Shown here piece by piece: positions 8,834 to 17,149 of a stretch of DNA of 64,000 bases. Numbering within the stretch: position 1 is the stretch's first letter; each line of letters opens with the position of its first letter. The notes beneath the pieces were generated by a model. It saw only the letters and a list, made by a program, of their open reading frames with translations, was not told where the DNA came from and did not search any database. The DNA is from Robertmurraya dakarensis. GTDB taxonomy: Bacteria > Bacillota > Bacilli > Bacillales > Cytobacillaceae. A program made the position numbers and the translations under genes. The stretch lies in contig NZ_LT707408.1 in the NCBI RefSeq assembly GCF_900156875.1, positions 896,552 to 960,551 of the forward strand, written 5' to 3'.

Positions 8834-9736
8834 ATGAAATTTGTAAGTGCGAAAGACAATCAAGGTACTTTTATAGGAGTTCTCTATCAAGAAGAATACG
8901 TACTACCTATAAAAAGAATGGAACAAGTTTGGAAAGGGGAAAGCAATCTCCCAGAAACAATGATTGATTGTATAGGCTTGGGAGCCGAATTTGCTGAAAG
9001 GGTTTCAAAACTATTGGAATGGGTTGATCAACATCCTGATAAAAAAGAATTGTTGATATCTCTAAGTGGAGTGAAATTACTTGCTCCTATTCCAAGACCC
9101 TCTAAGAATATCTTCTGTGTAGGAAAAAACTATGCGGAGCATGCGATTGAAATGGGAAGCAAAGAGGATATTCCTGAGCATGTGATGGTGTTTACGAAAG
9201 CGCCCACTTCTGTTATCGGGCCAAATGAAAAGGTACATAGTCATCATCAAGTAACAGAACAGCTTGACTATGAAGGGGAACTAGCGGTAGTGATTGGCAA
9301 AAAGGGGAAGGAGATAAAAAAAGAAGAGGCACTTGATTATGTATTCGGATATACGATTATCAATGATGTTACAGCAAGAGACCTGCAGGCGAGACATAAA
9401 CAATTCTTTATTGGAAAAAGTCTAGATACAACCTGTCCGATGGGACCATGGATTGTGCATAGCTCTAGAATAGATAATCCAAATAATTTGGATATTGAAA
9501 CGCGTATTAATGAAGAGGTAAGACAGCACTCTAACACAGAGAACTTTATTTTTCCGATAGAAGAAATCATTTCTGTTCTTTCAAAAGGCATGACACTTGA
9601 ACCTGGTGACATCATAGCGACGGGGACACCAGCTGGTGTAGGCAAAGGTTTTAAACCGCCTCGTTTCTTGAAAGCCGGAGATAAAATGGAGATTACGATT
9701 GAAGGCATTGGTACCCTTCGAAATGATGTGGAGTAA
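8834..9736 (+). CDS. yisK: Fumarylacetoacetate hydrolase family protein (YisK-like)
   Basis: This 300-residue protein is of the FAH fold. The catalytic core has FCVGKNYAEHAIEMG, the metal ligands in QLDYEGELAVVIG, and NDVTARDLQARHKQFF, GKSLDTTCPMGPW and ATGTPAGVG. B. subtilis YisK occupies the same position after gerP and has been reported to be an oxaloacetate decarboxylase that also interacts with Mbl. The annotated frame opens at a GTG at 8825 that overlaps the ribosome site AAGGAGTGGGG; the ATG at 8834 is the better start. It is followed by yisL after 88 bases. Confidence 0.92.
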   Translation: MKFVSAKDNQGTFIGVLYQEEYVLPIKRMEQVWKGESNLPETMIDCIGLGAEFAERVSKLLEWVDQHPDKKELLISLSGVKLLAPIPRPSKNIFCVGKNYAEHAIEMGSKEDIPEHVMVFTKAPTSVIGPNEKVHSHHQVTEQLDYEGELAVVIGKKGKEIKKEEALDYVFGYTIINDVTARDLQARHKQFFIGKSLDTTCPMGPWIVHSSRIDNPNNLDIETRINEEVRQHSNTENFIFPIEEIISVLSKGMTLEPGDIIATGTPAGVGKGFKPPRFLKAGDKMEITIEGIGTLRNDVE

Positions 9737-9824
9737 ACGTCATGAAAGTTACAATGTTTTCTTTGGTCTTTTAAAAATAAGTATGATAAGATGTTTTTGA
9801 CTGAATTTTGAGGGAGGCAAAGCA

Positions 9825-10169
9825 ATGACACATGCCCATATAACCACTTGGGTGTTAACTATCATCCTGTTTTTTGCCGCTTTAGCACTTCATAAAAGCG
9901 GGAAGTTAAGAGCACAAAAAGTTGTACATATGATTTTAAGATTGTTCTACTTACTAACAATCGCTACAGGTGGTATGTTAATTACATCTTTCTCTGCATA
10001 TGCGTTAAAGTTAGTTTTTGGAATTTTGGTTATTGTTTTCATGGAAATGGTGTTAGTTCGGACGAACAAGGAGAAAAAGACGACGGCTTTCTGGTTATTG
10101 TTCGTTGTGTCTTTGATCGTAACATTATACCTAGGATTTTCCCTGCCACAGGGATTTGATTTCTTCTAA
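9825..10169 (+). CDS. yisL: UPF0344 membrane protein YisL
   Basis: A 114-residue integral membrane protein of the UPF0344 family with four predicted membrane segments: WVLTIILFFAALAL, ILRLFYLLTIATGGMLI, LVFGILVIVFMEMVLV and FWLLFVVSLIVTLYLG. The charged EKKTTAF loop and N-terminal THAHITTW are typical. The family has no established function. AGGGAGGCAAAGCA precedes the ATG. The order yisK-yisL matches B. subtilis. Confidence 0.92.
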   Translation: MTHAHITTWVLTIILFFAALALHKSGKLRAQKVVHMILRLFYLLTIATGGMLITSFSAYALKLVFGILVIVFMEMVLVRTNKEKKTTAFWLLFVVSLIVTLYLGFSLPQGFDFF

Positions 10170-10183
10170 AACATTATAAAACC

Positions 10184-10214
10184 TTAAAAAGCTGCCATTT
10201 TGGCGGCTTTTTTC
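10184..10214 (+). terminator. Terminator after yisL
   Basis: AAAGCTGCC and GGCGGCTTT flank a short loop, with one G-T wobble, followed by a run of T residues ending at 10213. It separates yisL from the ccpN operon. Confidence 0.85.
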
Positions 10215-10361
10215 ATTACATTTCAAATCCAATAATAATTTATTGCACATTTTGTCACAAAAAATGATAAATTATCTTTCTCAATTTCTGCTAAATGTTA
10301 TATACTATAAATCAAAAGGTATAACACATTTGGCGTTTTACATAAAAAATATAACCTAATT

Positions 10362-11051
10362 ATGGTTCGAAGGGTGGTGGAAGTTATTAAACTCACAAAA
10401 AGACAGGAAGAGATTCTTCAAATTGTGAAAGAATTTGGCCCAATAACCGGGAAACAAATTGCAGATAAATTATCATTAACAAGAGCCACTCTTCGTCCAG
10501 ATTTAGCGATTTTAACCATGGTAGGAAATTTAGAAGCTAGGCCGCGTGTAGGATATTCCTATAAGGGGATTGAGATAGACCAATTAACAGATTGGTTTGC
10601 TACTCATCTTGTTAGCGCATATAAGGCACATCCAATTGTGTTAAATAAGTCAACATCCGTTTATGATGCGATCGTTCAGATATTTCTCCATGATGTCGGG
10701 ACTATCTATGCTGTTGACGGTGATGGTCATCTTGAAGGTGTCATTTCAAGAAAAGATCTTTTGCGCGCTTCAATTGGAAATCAAAGTCTCCATGGCCTGC
10801 CTGTTAGTGTGATCATGACTAGAATGCCCAATATTATTATGGTTCAGCCTGAAGAAACTCTTCTTGATGCAGCTAAGAAAATGATTGATCACCATATAGA
10901 CTCCCTGCCTGTTGTACAAGCAAGCCAGCTAAAAGAAGAAACATATAAGGTGGTCGGGAGGATCACAAAGACGACCATTTCAAAAGCATTTATCGAAATT
11001 GGTCAACATCATTCAACAATAAAGGGAAGTGAGAGTCATATTGGAAGGTAA
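10362..11051 (+). CDS. ccpN: CcpN family transcriptional repressor (HTH + twin CBS)
   Basis: The N-terminal helix-turn-helix (KRQEEILQIVKEFGPITGKQ, LSLTRATLRPDLAILTMVG) is followed by two CBS domains at about residues 85-140 and 150-215. This is the CcpN/YqzB architecture. CcpN represses gluconeogenic genes such as gapB and pckA when glycolytic carbon is available. The gene leads an operon with yqfL and ppdK. The start is uncertain: the ATG at 10362 has no ribosome site, while GGTGG at 10373-10377 sits 8 bases before an ATT codon at 10386 that gives the family-like start KLTKRQEEIL. GTG codons at 10374 and 10377 overlap the ribosome site. In B. subtilis the ccpN-yqfL pair lies elsewhere in the genome. 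Confidence 0.9.
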   Translation: MVRRVVEVIKLTKRQEEILQIVKEFGPITGKQIADKLSLTRATLRPDLAILTMVGNLEARPRVGYSYKGIEIDQLTDWFATHLVSAYKAHPIVLNKSTSVYDAIVQIFLHDVGTIYAVDGDGHLEGVISRKDLLRASIGNQSLHGLPVSVIMTRMPNIIMVQPEETLLDAAKKMIDHHIDSLPVVQASQLKEETYKVVGRITKTTISKAFIEIGQHHSTIKGSESHIGR

Positions 11052-11856
11052 AAAAACGGTTTATATCATTTCTGATTCTGTCGGGGAAACGGCGGAACTT
11101 GTTGTAAAAGCTGTAGCAACACAATTTAATGGAGGCAACGTCGATATTGTACGAAGTTCATATGTGGAGGATATAGAAGATATTGAAGATGTTCTTCTTA
11201 TGGCCAAACAAAGTCCTTCTATTATCGCCTACACAATCGTGATCCCTTCCTTAAAGGATTATTTGGATAAAAGGGCAATGGAAGAGAAAATTGCGGCTGT
11301 AGATTTATTGCATCCACTTATCGATGCCTTCGCTAAAACCTTTCATCGCAACCCAAAGAATCAGCCGAAGCTCATGAGAAAGCTGGATGATTCTTATTTT
11401 CGTAAAATCGAAGCCATTGAGTTTGCGGTTAAATATGATGATGGACGCGATCCAAGAGGCATTCTTAAAGCTGATATCGTATTAATCGGAGTTTCAAGAA
11501 CTTCGAAAACACCATTGTCTATGTATCTAGCAAATAAAAGATATAAAGTAGCGAATGTTCCACTAGTGCCAGAGGTGTCACCGCCAGATGAATTATATGA
11601 GATTCCTAGAAGCAAATGTGTCGGGCTGATTATTACACCAGATAAGCTGAATATGATCCGAAAAGAACGTCTGCGCAGCCTAGGGTTAACATCAGGAGCA
11701 AACTATGCAAGCTTTGAACGAATTCTTGAGGAATTAGAGTACGCCGAGAAAATTATGAAACGAATTGGCTGTCCAATTATCAATGTTTCAAATAAGGCAG
11801 TAGAAGAAACGGCTGACTATATACTGGATGTTTTGAAAAAAGAGAGGAGCTCCTAA
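11041..11856 (+). CDS. yqfL: Pyruvate, phosphate dikinase regulatory protein (PDRP, YqfL)
   Basis: This is a DUF299 family bifunctional kinase/phosphorylase that controls PPDK by ADP-dependent threonine phosphorylation and Pi-dependent dephosphorylation. The N-terminal motif is VYIISDSVGETAELV and the P-loop is GVSRTSKTP at about residue 155. VPEVSPP and ERLRSLG are also typical. A GTG at 11029 would put the start on top of AAAGGGAAG; TTG at 11041 gives 271 residues, matching the family length, and overlaps the ccpN end by 11 bases. Its target gene ppdK follows after 2 bases, direct context support for the function. Confidence 0.94.
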   Translation: MEGKKTVYIISDSVGETAELVVKAVATQFNGGNVDIVRSSYVEDIEDIEDVLLMAKQSPSIIAYTIVIPSLKDYLDKRAMEEKIAAVDLLHPLIDAFAKTFHRNPKNQPKLMRKLDDSYFRKIEAIEFAVKYDDGRDPRGILKADIVLIGVSRTSKTPLSMYLANKRYKVANVPLVPEVSPPDELYEIPRSKCVGLIITPDKLNMIRKERLRSLGLTSGANYASFERILEELEYAEKIMKRIGCPIINVSNKAVEETADYILDVLKKERSS

Positions 11857-11858
11857 AA

Positions 11859-14495
11859 ATGAAAAGGTTTGTATATCTGTTTAACGAAGGTAATAGCAGT
11901 ATGAAAGAATTATTAGGAGGAAAAGGGGCTAACCTTGCAGAAATGACAAGCATCGGTCTGCCTGTTCCTTATGGCTTTACGATTTCTACGGAAGCGTGCA
12001 ATGACTATTATGAGGCTGGCAAAACGATATCTGCTGAATTTCAGGAACAAGTGTTAGCTTCACTAAAGAAACTTGAAGAACAAACGGGGAAGCGTCTTGG
12101 CGATCCAAGTAATCCACTGTTAGTTTCTGTACGTTCAGGAGCCGTCTTCAGCATGCCTGGGATGATGGACACCATTCTTAACCTTGGTATGAATGATGAA
12201 ACAGCAGAAGGTGTTGCCAAATTAACAGAAAATCCTCGATTTGCTTATGATTCATATCGCAGATTTATCCAAATGTTTTCTGATGTAGTTCTTGATGTAG
12301 ACACCTTCTTCTTTGAGCAGTTATTAGAGGAGTTTAGGGAAAGCAAAGGGTATCAGTCAGACCCTGAATTGACTGCAGAAGACTGGAAAGAAGTAATTGC
12401 GGGTTATAAAGGGATTGTAAGGAAGCATACGAAAAAAGACTTTCCTCAAGAACCGAAAGACCAGTTATTTCTTTCAATCAATTCCGTATTTGATTCTTGG
12501 AACAATCAGCGTGCGATTGTGTATCGCCGCCTAAATAAAATTCCAGATCATCTTGGTACAGCGGTTAATATCCAAAGTATGGTCTTTGGAAATATGGGGA
12601 ACGATTCTGGAACCGGTGTTGCGTTTACTCGTAATCCGTCCACTGGTGAAAACATCCTCTACGGTGAATACTTAATCAATGCACAAGGTGAGGATGTAGT
12701 TGCGGGAATCCGTACACCGCAGCCGATCCACACTCTCCAAGCTGAAATGCCAGAAGTGTATCAGCAATTTGTTGATACATGTGAACGACTGGAGCAGCAT
12801 TATCAAGATATGCAAGATATTGAATTCACGGTTGAACGAGGCAAGCTATTCATTCTTCAAACAAGAACGGGAAAAAGAACGGCACAAGCAGCAATTAGAA
12901 TTGCAGTTGAAATGGTGGAAGAGGGAATTATTGATAAGAATACAGCAATTCTTCGCGTAGACCCTGATCAGCTAAATCAATTGCTGCACCGCCGTATTGA
13001 TGATTCACATCAGCGGAACCAGCTAGCAAAAGGCTTGCCTGCTTCACCTGGTGCTGCAACAGGACAGGTGGTCTTTGATGCGGATGAAGCAGAAGCATTA
13101 GGGAATGATGGGAAAAAGGTAATCCTTGTTCGTGCTGAAACGACACCAGACGATATTCATGGGATTGTTGCAGCTCAAGCTGTTGTCACAAGCCGCGGCG
13201 GAATGACAAGCCACGCAGCTGTTGTTGCAAGAGGAATGGGAAAACCTTGTATTTGTGGATGTGAACCTTTAAAAATTGATTTGAAAAATAAACAATTTAC
13301 TGTTGGCGGCACGGTTGTCCACCATGGGGATATTATTACAATTGATGGCGGAACAGGAGAAATCATGTTAGGAGAAATTCCAATGATTGACCCTCAGCTT
13401 TCTGATGAATTCCAGCTGCTGTTAGAATGGGCCGACAGCGCAAGAAAGCTCGGTGTACGTGCAAATGCCGATAATCCAGTTGATGCAAAAAAAGCTTTTG
13501 AATTTGGAGCGGATGGAATCGGTCTGTGCAGAACTGAACATATGTTTATGGATACAAGCAGGCTTCCGATCGTTCAAAAAATGATTCTGGCAGAGAGCTA
13601 TGAGGAACGTAAAGAAGCTTTAGAGGAGCTTCTTCCAATGCAGCAGGGAGATTTTGAAGGGATCTTTGAAGCGATGCAAGGCTTGCCAGCAACGATCCGA
13701 TTGCTAGATCCTCCACTTCATGAATTTTTACCAGATAAAGAGGAGCTGCTTGTTGAAGTAACAAAGCTGCAACTAACAGAATCAAATGCTGCTGAATTAA
13801 TGGAAAAAGAAAAACTGCTTAAGAAAGTTCGACAATTAGAAGAGTTTAATCCAATGCTTGGACTTCGCGGCTGCCGATTAGGATTAATGTTCCCGGAAAT
13901 TTATGAAATGCAGGCAAAAGCAATTTTCTATGCAATTGCAAAAACGACTGAAACAGGTCTCGATGTCAAAGCTGAGATCATGATCCCGCTTGTTGGACAT
14001 GTAAATGAGTTGAAGAAAATGCGTCAGCTTGTGATGGATGCTGCTGTTCAAATTCAAGAAGAAACAGGAAAAGAATTCGATTATACGATCGGAACAATGA
14101 TTGAAATCCCGCGTGCTGCTCTAACTGCAGACCAAATTGCTGAGGAAGCTGACTTCTTCTCATTCGGTACAAATGATTTAACACAGACAACCTTTGGGTA
14201 CAGCCGTGATGATGCAGAAGGAAAGTTTTTACAAGCCTATATTGAAAATAAAGTACTCCCAGATAATCCTTTCGCAGTCTTGGACCAAGACGGTGTTGGA
14301 AAGCTCGTCAGTACAGGAGTTTCACTTGGACGAAAGACGAAGCCTCAGCTCAAGACAGGAATTTGTGGAGAACACGGCGGAGAGAAAAGTTCGATTGAAT
14401 TTTGCTATCAAGCAGGTTTAGATTATGTAAGTTGTTCGCCATATCGAGTACCATTGGCAAGACTTGCTGCTGCACAAGCGTCTATTCGTAATTAA
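11859..14495 (+). CDS. ppdK: Pyruvate, phosphate dikinase
   Basis: PPDK interconverts pyruvate, ATP and Pi with PEP, AMP and PPi. The 878-residue product has the N-terminal ATP-grasp domain (MKELLGGKGANLAEMTSIGL, VRSGAVFSMPGMMDT), the phosphohistidine domain (SRGGMTSHAAVVARGMGKPC, catalytic His in TSH) and the C-terminal PEP/pyruvate barrel. The barrel contains GADGIGLCRTEHM, FGTNDLTQTTFG and the catalytic Cys in TGICGEHGG. B. subtilis lacks this gene. Placement behind ccpN and yqfL suggests coordinated transcriptional and post-translational control of PEP synthesis. Confidence 0.98.
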   Translation: MKRFVYLFNEGNSSMKELLGGKGANLAEMTSIGLPVPYGFTISTEACNDYYEAGKTISAEFQEQVLASLKKLEEQTGKRLGDPSNPLLVSVRSGAVFSMPGMMDTILNLGMNDETAEGVAKLTENPRFAYDSYRRFIQMFSDVVLDVDTFFFEQLLEEFRESKGYQSDPELTAEDWKEVIAGYKGIVRKHTKKDFPQEPKDQLFLSINSVFDSWNNQRAIVYRRLNKIPDHLGTAVNIQSMVFGNMGNDSGTGVAFTRNPSTGENILYGEYLINAQGEDVVAGIRTPQPIHTLQAEMPEVYQQFVDTCERLEQHYQDMQDIEFTVERGKLFILQTRTGKRTAQAAIRIAVEMVEEGIIDKNTAILRVDPDQLNQLLHRRIDDSHQRNQLAKGLPASPGAATGQVVFDADEAEALGNDGKKVILVRAETTPDDIHGIVAAQAVVTSRGGMTSHAAVVARGMGKPCICGCEPLKIDLKNKQFTVGGTVVHHGDIITIDGGTGEIMLGEIPMIDPQLSDEFQLLLEWADSARKLGVRANADNPVDAKKAFEFGADGIGLCRTEHMFMDTSRLPIVQKMILAESYEERKEALEELLPMQQGDFEGIFEAMQGLPATIRLLDPPLHEFLPDKEELLVEVTKLQLTESNAAELMEKEKLLKKVRQLEEFNPMLGLRGCRLGLMFPEIYEMQAKAIFYAIAKTTETGLDVKAEIMIPLVGHVNELKKMRQLVMDAAVQIQEETGKEFDYTIGTMIEIPRAALTADQIAEEADFFSFGTNDLTQTTFGYSRDDAEGKFLQAYIENKVLPDNPFAVLDQDGVGKLVSTGVSLGRKTKPQLKTGICGEHGGEKSSIEFCYQAGLDYVSCSPYRVPLARLAAAQASIRN

Positions 14496-14496
14496 T

Positions 14497-14538
14497 AAAA
14501 AAGGGCTGTTCCATAATTGTATGGAACGGTCCTTTTTT
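14497..14538. terminator. Bidirectional terminator between ppdK and yisN
   Basis: A near-perfect 19-bp stem, AAAAAAGGGCTGTTCCATA (14497-14515) against TATGGAACGGTCCTTTTTT (14520-14538), has poly-T on both exits and serves the two convergent genes. The minus-strand yisN stop lies within it. Confidence 0.9.
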
Positions 14539-15100
14539 AAGATGACAGCTTTTCAATGATCGTTCGCTTCCCATTATTTAATGTATATTCAAATCGATCA
14601 CTCTTTTTTTCATAATAACAGAAATGATGCTGGACACTGCAGATATCCTCTTGGTTATCAAAAATGATAAAATTTACTCCTTCTTTTCTCTTTCCGTCGT
14701 TAAGAAAGGTTAAATGATTATAGCAATAGATGCAATCATAGATAGAAAATTTAAGTGAATTTAGATGGATGACAAACTGGTAAAAGGCATCATCTGGAAT
14801 TTCCTCAAGTAATCTCTCTAAAGAATAAATAAGATGTTTGCGGATGCGGATCGTATCTTGATCCTTTAATAAAAGGATCTCGTCACCTAAACTGACTTTT
14901 CCATCCTCAAATAAGATTCCTTTTCTCCAATGCGTATAGCGTAATACTTCAATTTCTTGATGGAGGAACTCATCTAACAATGATGCTTCTTCAGTTTCGT
15001 CATCAAAAAAAACCCATTGATCATTGATGTATTCGATCGTTCCTTCAGTGTATGCACGGGTTTGAAATTCAATTAATTTTAAACGCTGCTGTCTATTCAT
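14537..15100 (-). CDS. yisN: DUF2777 family protein YisN
   Basis: A 187-residue cytosolic protein starting MNRQQRLKLIEFQTRAYTEG, with SLERLLEEIPDDAFYQF centrally and cysteines in DCIYCYNHLTF and DICSVQHHFCYYEKK. These may bind a metal, but this is not known. By sequence feel and position next to asnO it corresponds to B. subtilis YisN (DUF2777), of unknown function. The ATG at 15100 follows TTGGAGG by 8 bases; an upstream in-frame ATG at 15133 has no ribosome site. Confidence 0.8.
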   Translation of the reverse strand: MNRQQRLKLIEFQTRAYTEGTIEYINDQWVFFDDETEEASLLDEFLHQEIEVLRYTHWRKGILFEDGKVSLGDEILLLKDQDTIRIRKHLIYSLERLLEEIPDDAFYQFVIHLNSLKFSIYDCIYCYNHLTFLNDGKRKEGVNFIIFDNQEDICSVQHHFCYYEKKSDRFEYTLNNGKRTIIEKLSS

Positions 15101-15200
15101 TGTGTACCTCCAAATATGAATCCTCAACATCATTAGTAGACAATTTCCATTTATTTTAAACTTGCCTCATGTAAATTAGGACGATTAACCATTTCGTTCG

Positions 15201-15226
15201 CCCAGCATAGGATGGATATATGCTCA
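15201..15226 (+). promoter_or_regulatory. Candidate mother-cell sigma factor promoter element before asnO
   Basis: AGCATAGGATGGAT (15204-15217) contains a CATA -10-like core. An AC doublet lies 16 bases upstream, which resembles sigma-K spacing. The same 14-mer occurs before the yjaV-like gene at 49251-49264. B. subtilis asnO is known to be expressed during sporulation. The sigma factor assignment is tentative. Confidence 0.35.
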
Positions 15227-15268
15227 AAAATGAATACACAAATGTTCCACTTAGAAAGGATGATGACA

Positions 15269-17119
15269 ATGTGTGGGATAACGGGCTGGGTTGACTTTCA
15301 AAGAAATTTAACTCGTGAAGTGGTTACAATTGGTAAAATGACTGAAACATTAACGAAACGTGGTCCTGATGATACGAATATTTGGACCAACACACATGTC
15401 GGCTTTGGCCATAAGAGGCTTGTTGTCGTTGACCCTGAAGGTGGAAAGCAGCCAATGACAAAAACGAAAGATGGTTTTTCCTTTACGATTTGTTATAATG
15501 GCGAGTTATACAATACGGAAGACATACGGAAAGAGCTGTTATTAAAAGGATATTCCTTTAAGGGTCATTCTGATACAGAAGTTCTATTAACTGCCTATAT
15601 AGAATGGGCAGAAAATTGCATTAACCACTTAAATGGGATATTTGCTTTTGCTGTTTGGGATGAGAAAAAGAATCAACTCTTTATTGGGAGAGATCGATTG
15701 GGAGTAAAGCCACTCTTCTTTGCTGAACTGGAAAAAGGCTTGATTTTTGGCTCAGAATTAAAAGCGCTGCTTGCCCATCCTAATATGAAGACAGAAATCG
15801 ATCGCATTGGTCTAGCTGAGGTTTTTTCCTTAGGTCCATCCCGTACTCCTGGTTCTGGTGTCTTTAAAGGGATTAAAGAGTTAAGACCTGCTCATGCCCT
15901 AACCCTATCGCCAAGCAATGGTTTGAAAATTTGGAGATATTGGAATGTAGAGAGTAAAAAACATGAGGATTCTTTCGAACAGACAGTAGAGAAAGTACAG
16001 TTCTTATTTACAGATGCTGTTAAAAGGCAGCTTGTCTCGGATGTTCCTCTATGTACATTCCTATCAGGCGGCGTGGATTCCAGTGCGATTACAGCGATTG
16101 CGGCAATGGAGTATGAAAAAGCAGGGAAAGGTAAGCTTCATACGTATTCGATTGATTACGAGGGCAATGATCAATTCTTTAAAGCAAACGAATTCCAGCC
16201 AAATTCAGATGCTGCTTTTATTGAGAAAGTTACGAAAGAGTTTGGTACTACTCATCATTATTCTGTTATTACTCAGGAACAGCTTGCTGAGCATTTGATT
16301 GAGGCTGTTCATGTAAGGGATTTGCCGGGAATGGCAGACGTTGATTCCTCCTTGCTTTGGTTCTGCCGTGAAATTAAGAAAGATTATGTCGTCAGCCTTT
16401 CGGGAGAGTGTGCAGACGAGATTTTCGGCGGATATCCTTGGTTTCATCGAGAAGATGATCTAAACAGGAAAGGATTTCCCTGGATGAGATCGATTCATGA
16501 ACGTCAGAATCTCTTAAAGGAAAATTGGCGTCAAAAATTACGTCTTGAAGATTATATGATGGAAAAGTATCAAGAAACAATTCGTGAAACACCGAAACTA
16601 GATGGTGAGAGTCAGCTTGAAGCAAAGAGAAGAGAGTTGTTCTATCTGAACATGCTATGGTTCATGACGACTTTATTAGATCGAAAAGACCGGATGAGTA
16701 TGGGAGCAAGCTTAGAGGTTCGTGTTCCGTTTGCAGATCATCGCTTGGTAGAGTATGTCTGGAACATCCCATGGCAAATGAAAATGCATGGCAATCGTGA
16801 AAAGGGTCTGCTCCGAAAAGCATTAGAAGGAATATTGCCAGAAGAAGTTCTTTACCGCAAGAAAAGCCCATATCCAAAGACTCATAATCCAGCTTATACA
16901 AAAGCGGTGAAGTCAATGTTGAACGAGATTATGGAAAATCGCAGTTCAGTTCTCTATGAATTTTTTGATGAAACAAAGCTGAAAGAAATTATTGAGTCGG
17001 AGGGCAATGCATTTAAAGAACCGTGGTTTGGGCAGTTAATGACAGGGCCGCAGCTGCTCGCATATCTTGTTCAGGTACATGTCTGGTTTAATGATTATGG
17101 GGTCCAGATTGTAGACTAA
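15269..17119 (+). CDS. asnO: Asparagine synthetase (glutamine-hydrolysing), AsnO type
   Basis: This class-II glutamine amidotransferase/asparagine synthetase has 616 residues. The start must be the ATG at 15269, because the next codon is the essential N-terminal Cys (MCGITGWVDF) and AAAGGATG lies just upstream; earlier ATGs in the frame are spurious. The glutaminase domain has RGPDD and YNGELYN. The synthetase domain has the PP-loop FLSGGVDSSAI, then SYSGECADE-like SLSGECADEIFGGYPWF and DRKDRMSMGASLEVRVPFAD. It converts aspartate, glutamine and ATP to asparagine. The position after yisN matches B. subtilis asnO (yisO). Confidence 0.95.
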   Translation: MCGITGWVDFQRNLTREVVTIGKMTETLTKRGPDDTNIWTNTHVGFGHKRLVVVDPEGGKQPMTKTKDGFSFTICYNGELYNTEDIRKELLLKGYSFKGHSDTEVLLTAYIEWAENCINHLNGIFAFAVWDEKKNQLFIGRDRLGVKPLFFAELEKGLIFGSELKALLAHPNMKTEIDRIGLAEVFSLGPSRTPGSGVFKGIKELRPAHALTLSPSNGLKIWRYWNVESKKHEDSFEQTVEKVQFLFTDAVKRQLVSDVPLCTFLSGGVDSSAITAIAAMEYEKAGKGKLHTYSIDYEGNDQFFKANEFQPNSDAAFIEKVTKEFGTTHHYSVITQEQLAEHLIEAVHVRDLPGMADVDSSLLWFCREIKKDYVVSLSGECADEIFGGYPWFHREDDLNRKGFPWMRSIHERQNLLKENWRQKLRLEDYMMEKYQETIRETPKLDGESQLEAKRRELFYLNMLWFMTTLLDRKDRMSMGASLEVRVPFADHRLVEYVWNIPWQMKMHGNREKGLLRKALEGILPEEVLYRKKSPYPKTHNPAYTKAVKSMLNEIMENRSSVLYEFFDETKLKEIIESEGNAFKEPWFGQLMTGPQLLAYLVQVHVWFNDYGVQIVD

Positions 17120-17127
17120 TGATCAAA

Positions 17128-17149
17128 GCCGCCCTTTGAAGGCGGCCTA
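17128..17149. terminator. GC-rich hairpin between asnO and the GH13 gene
   Basis: GCCGCC (17128-17133) and GGCGGC (17141-17146) form a short strong stem between two convergent genes, touching the minus-strand stop codon. The T-run is weak (TTT on the minus strand), so efficiency is uncertain. Confidence 0.55.

Noticed and set aside
9337-9831. 164-codon minus-strand frame opposite yisK
   Set aside because: Antisense shadow of a conserved gene; no independent support.
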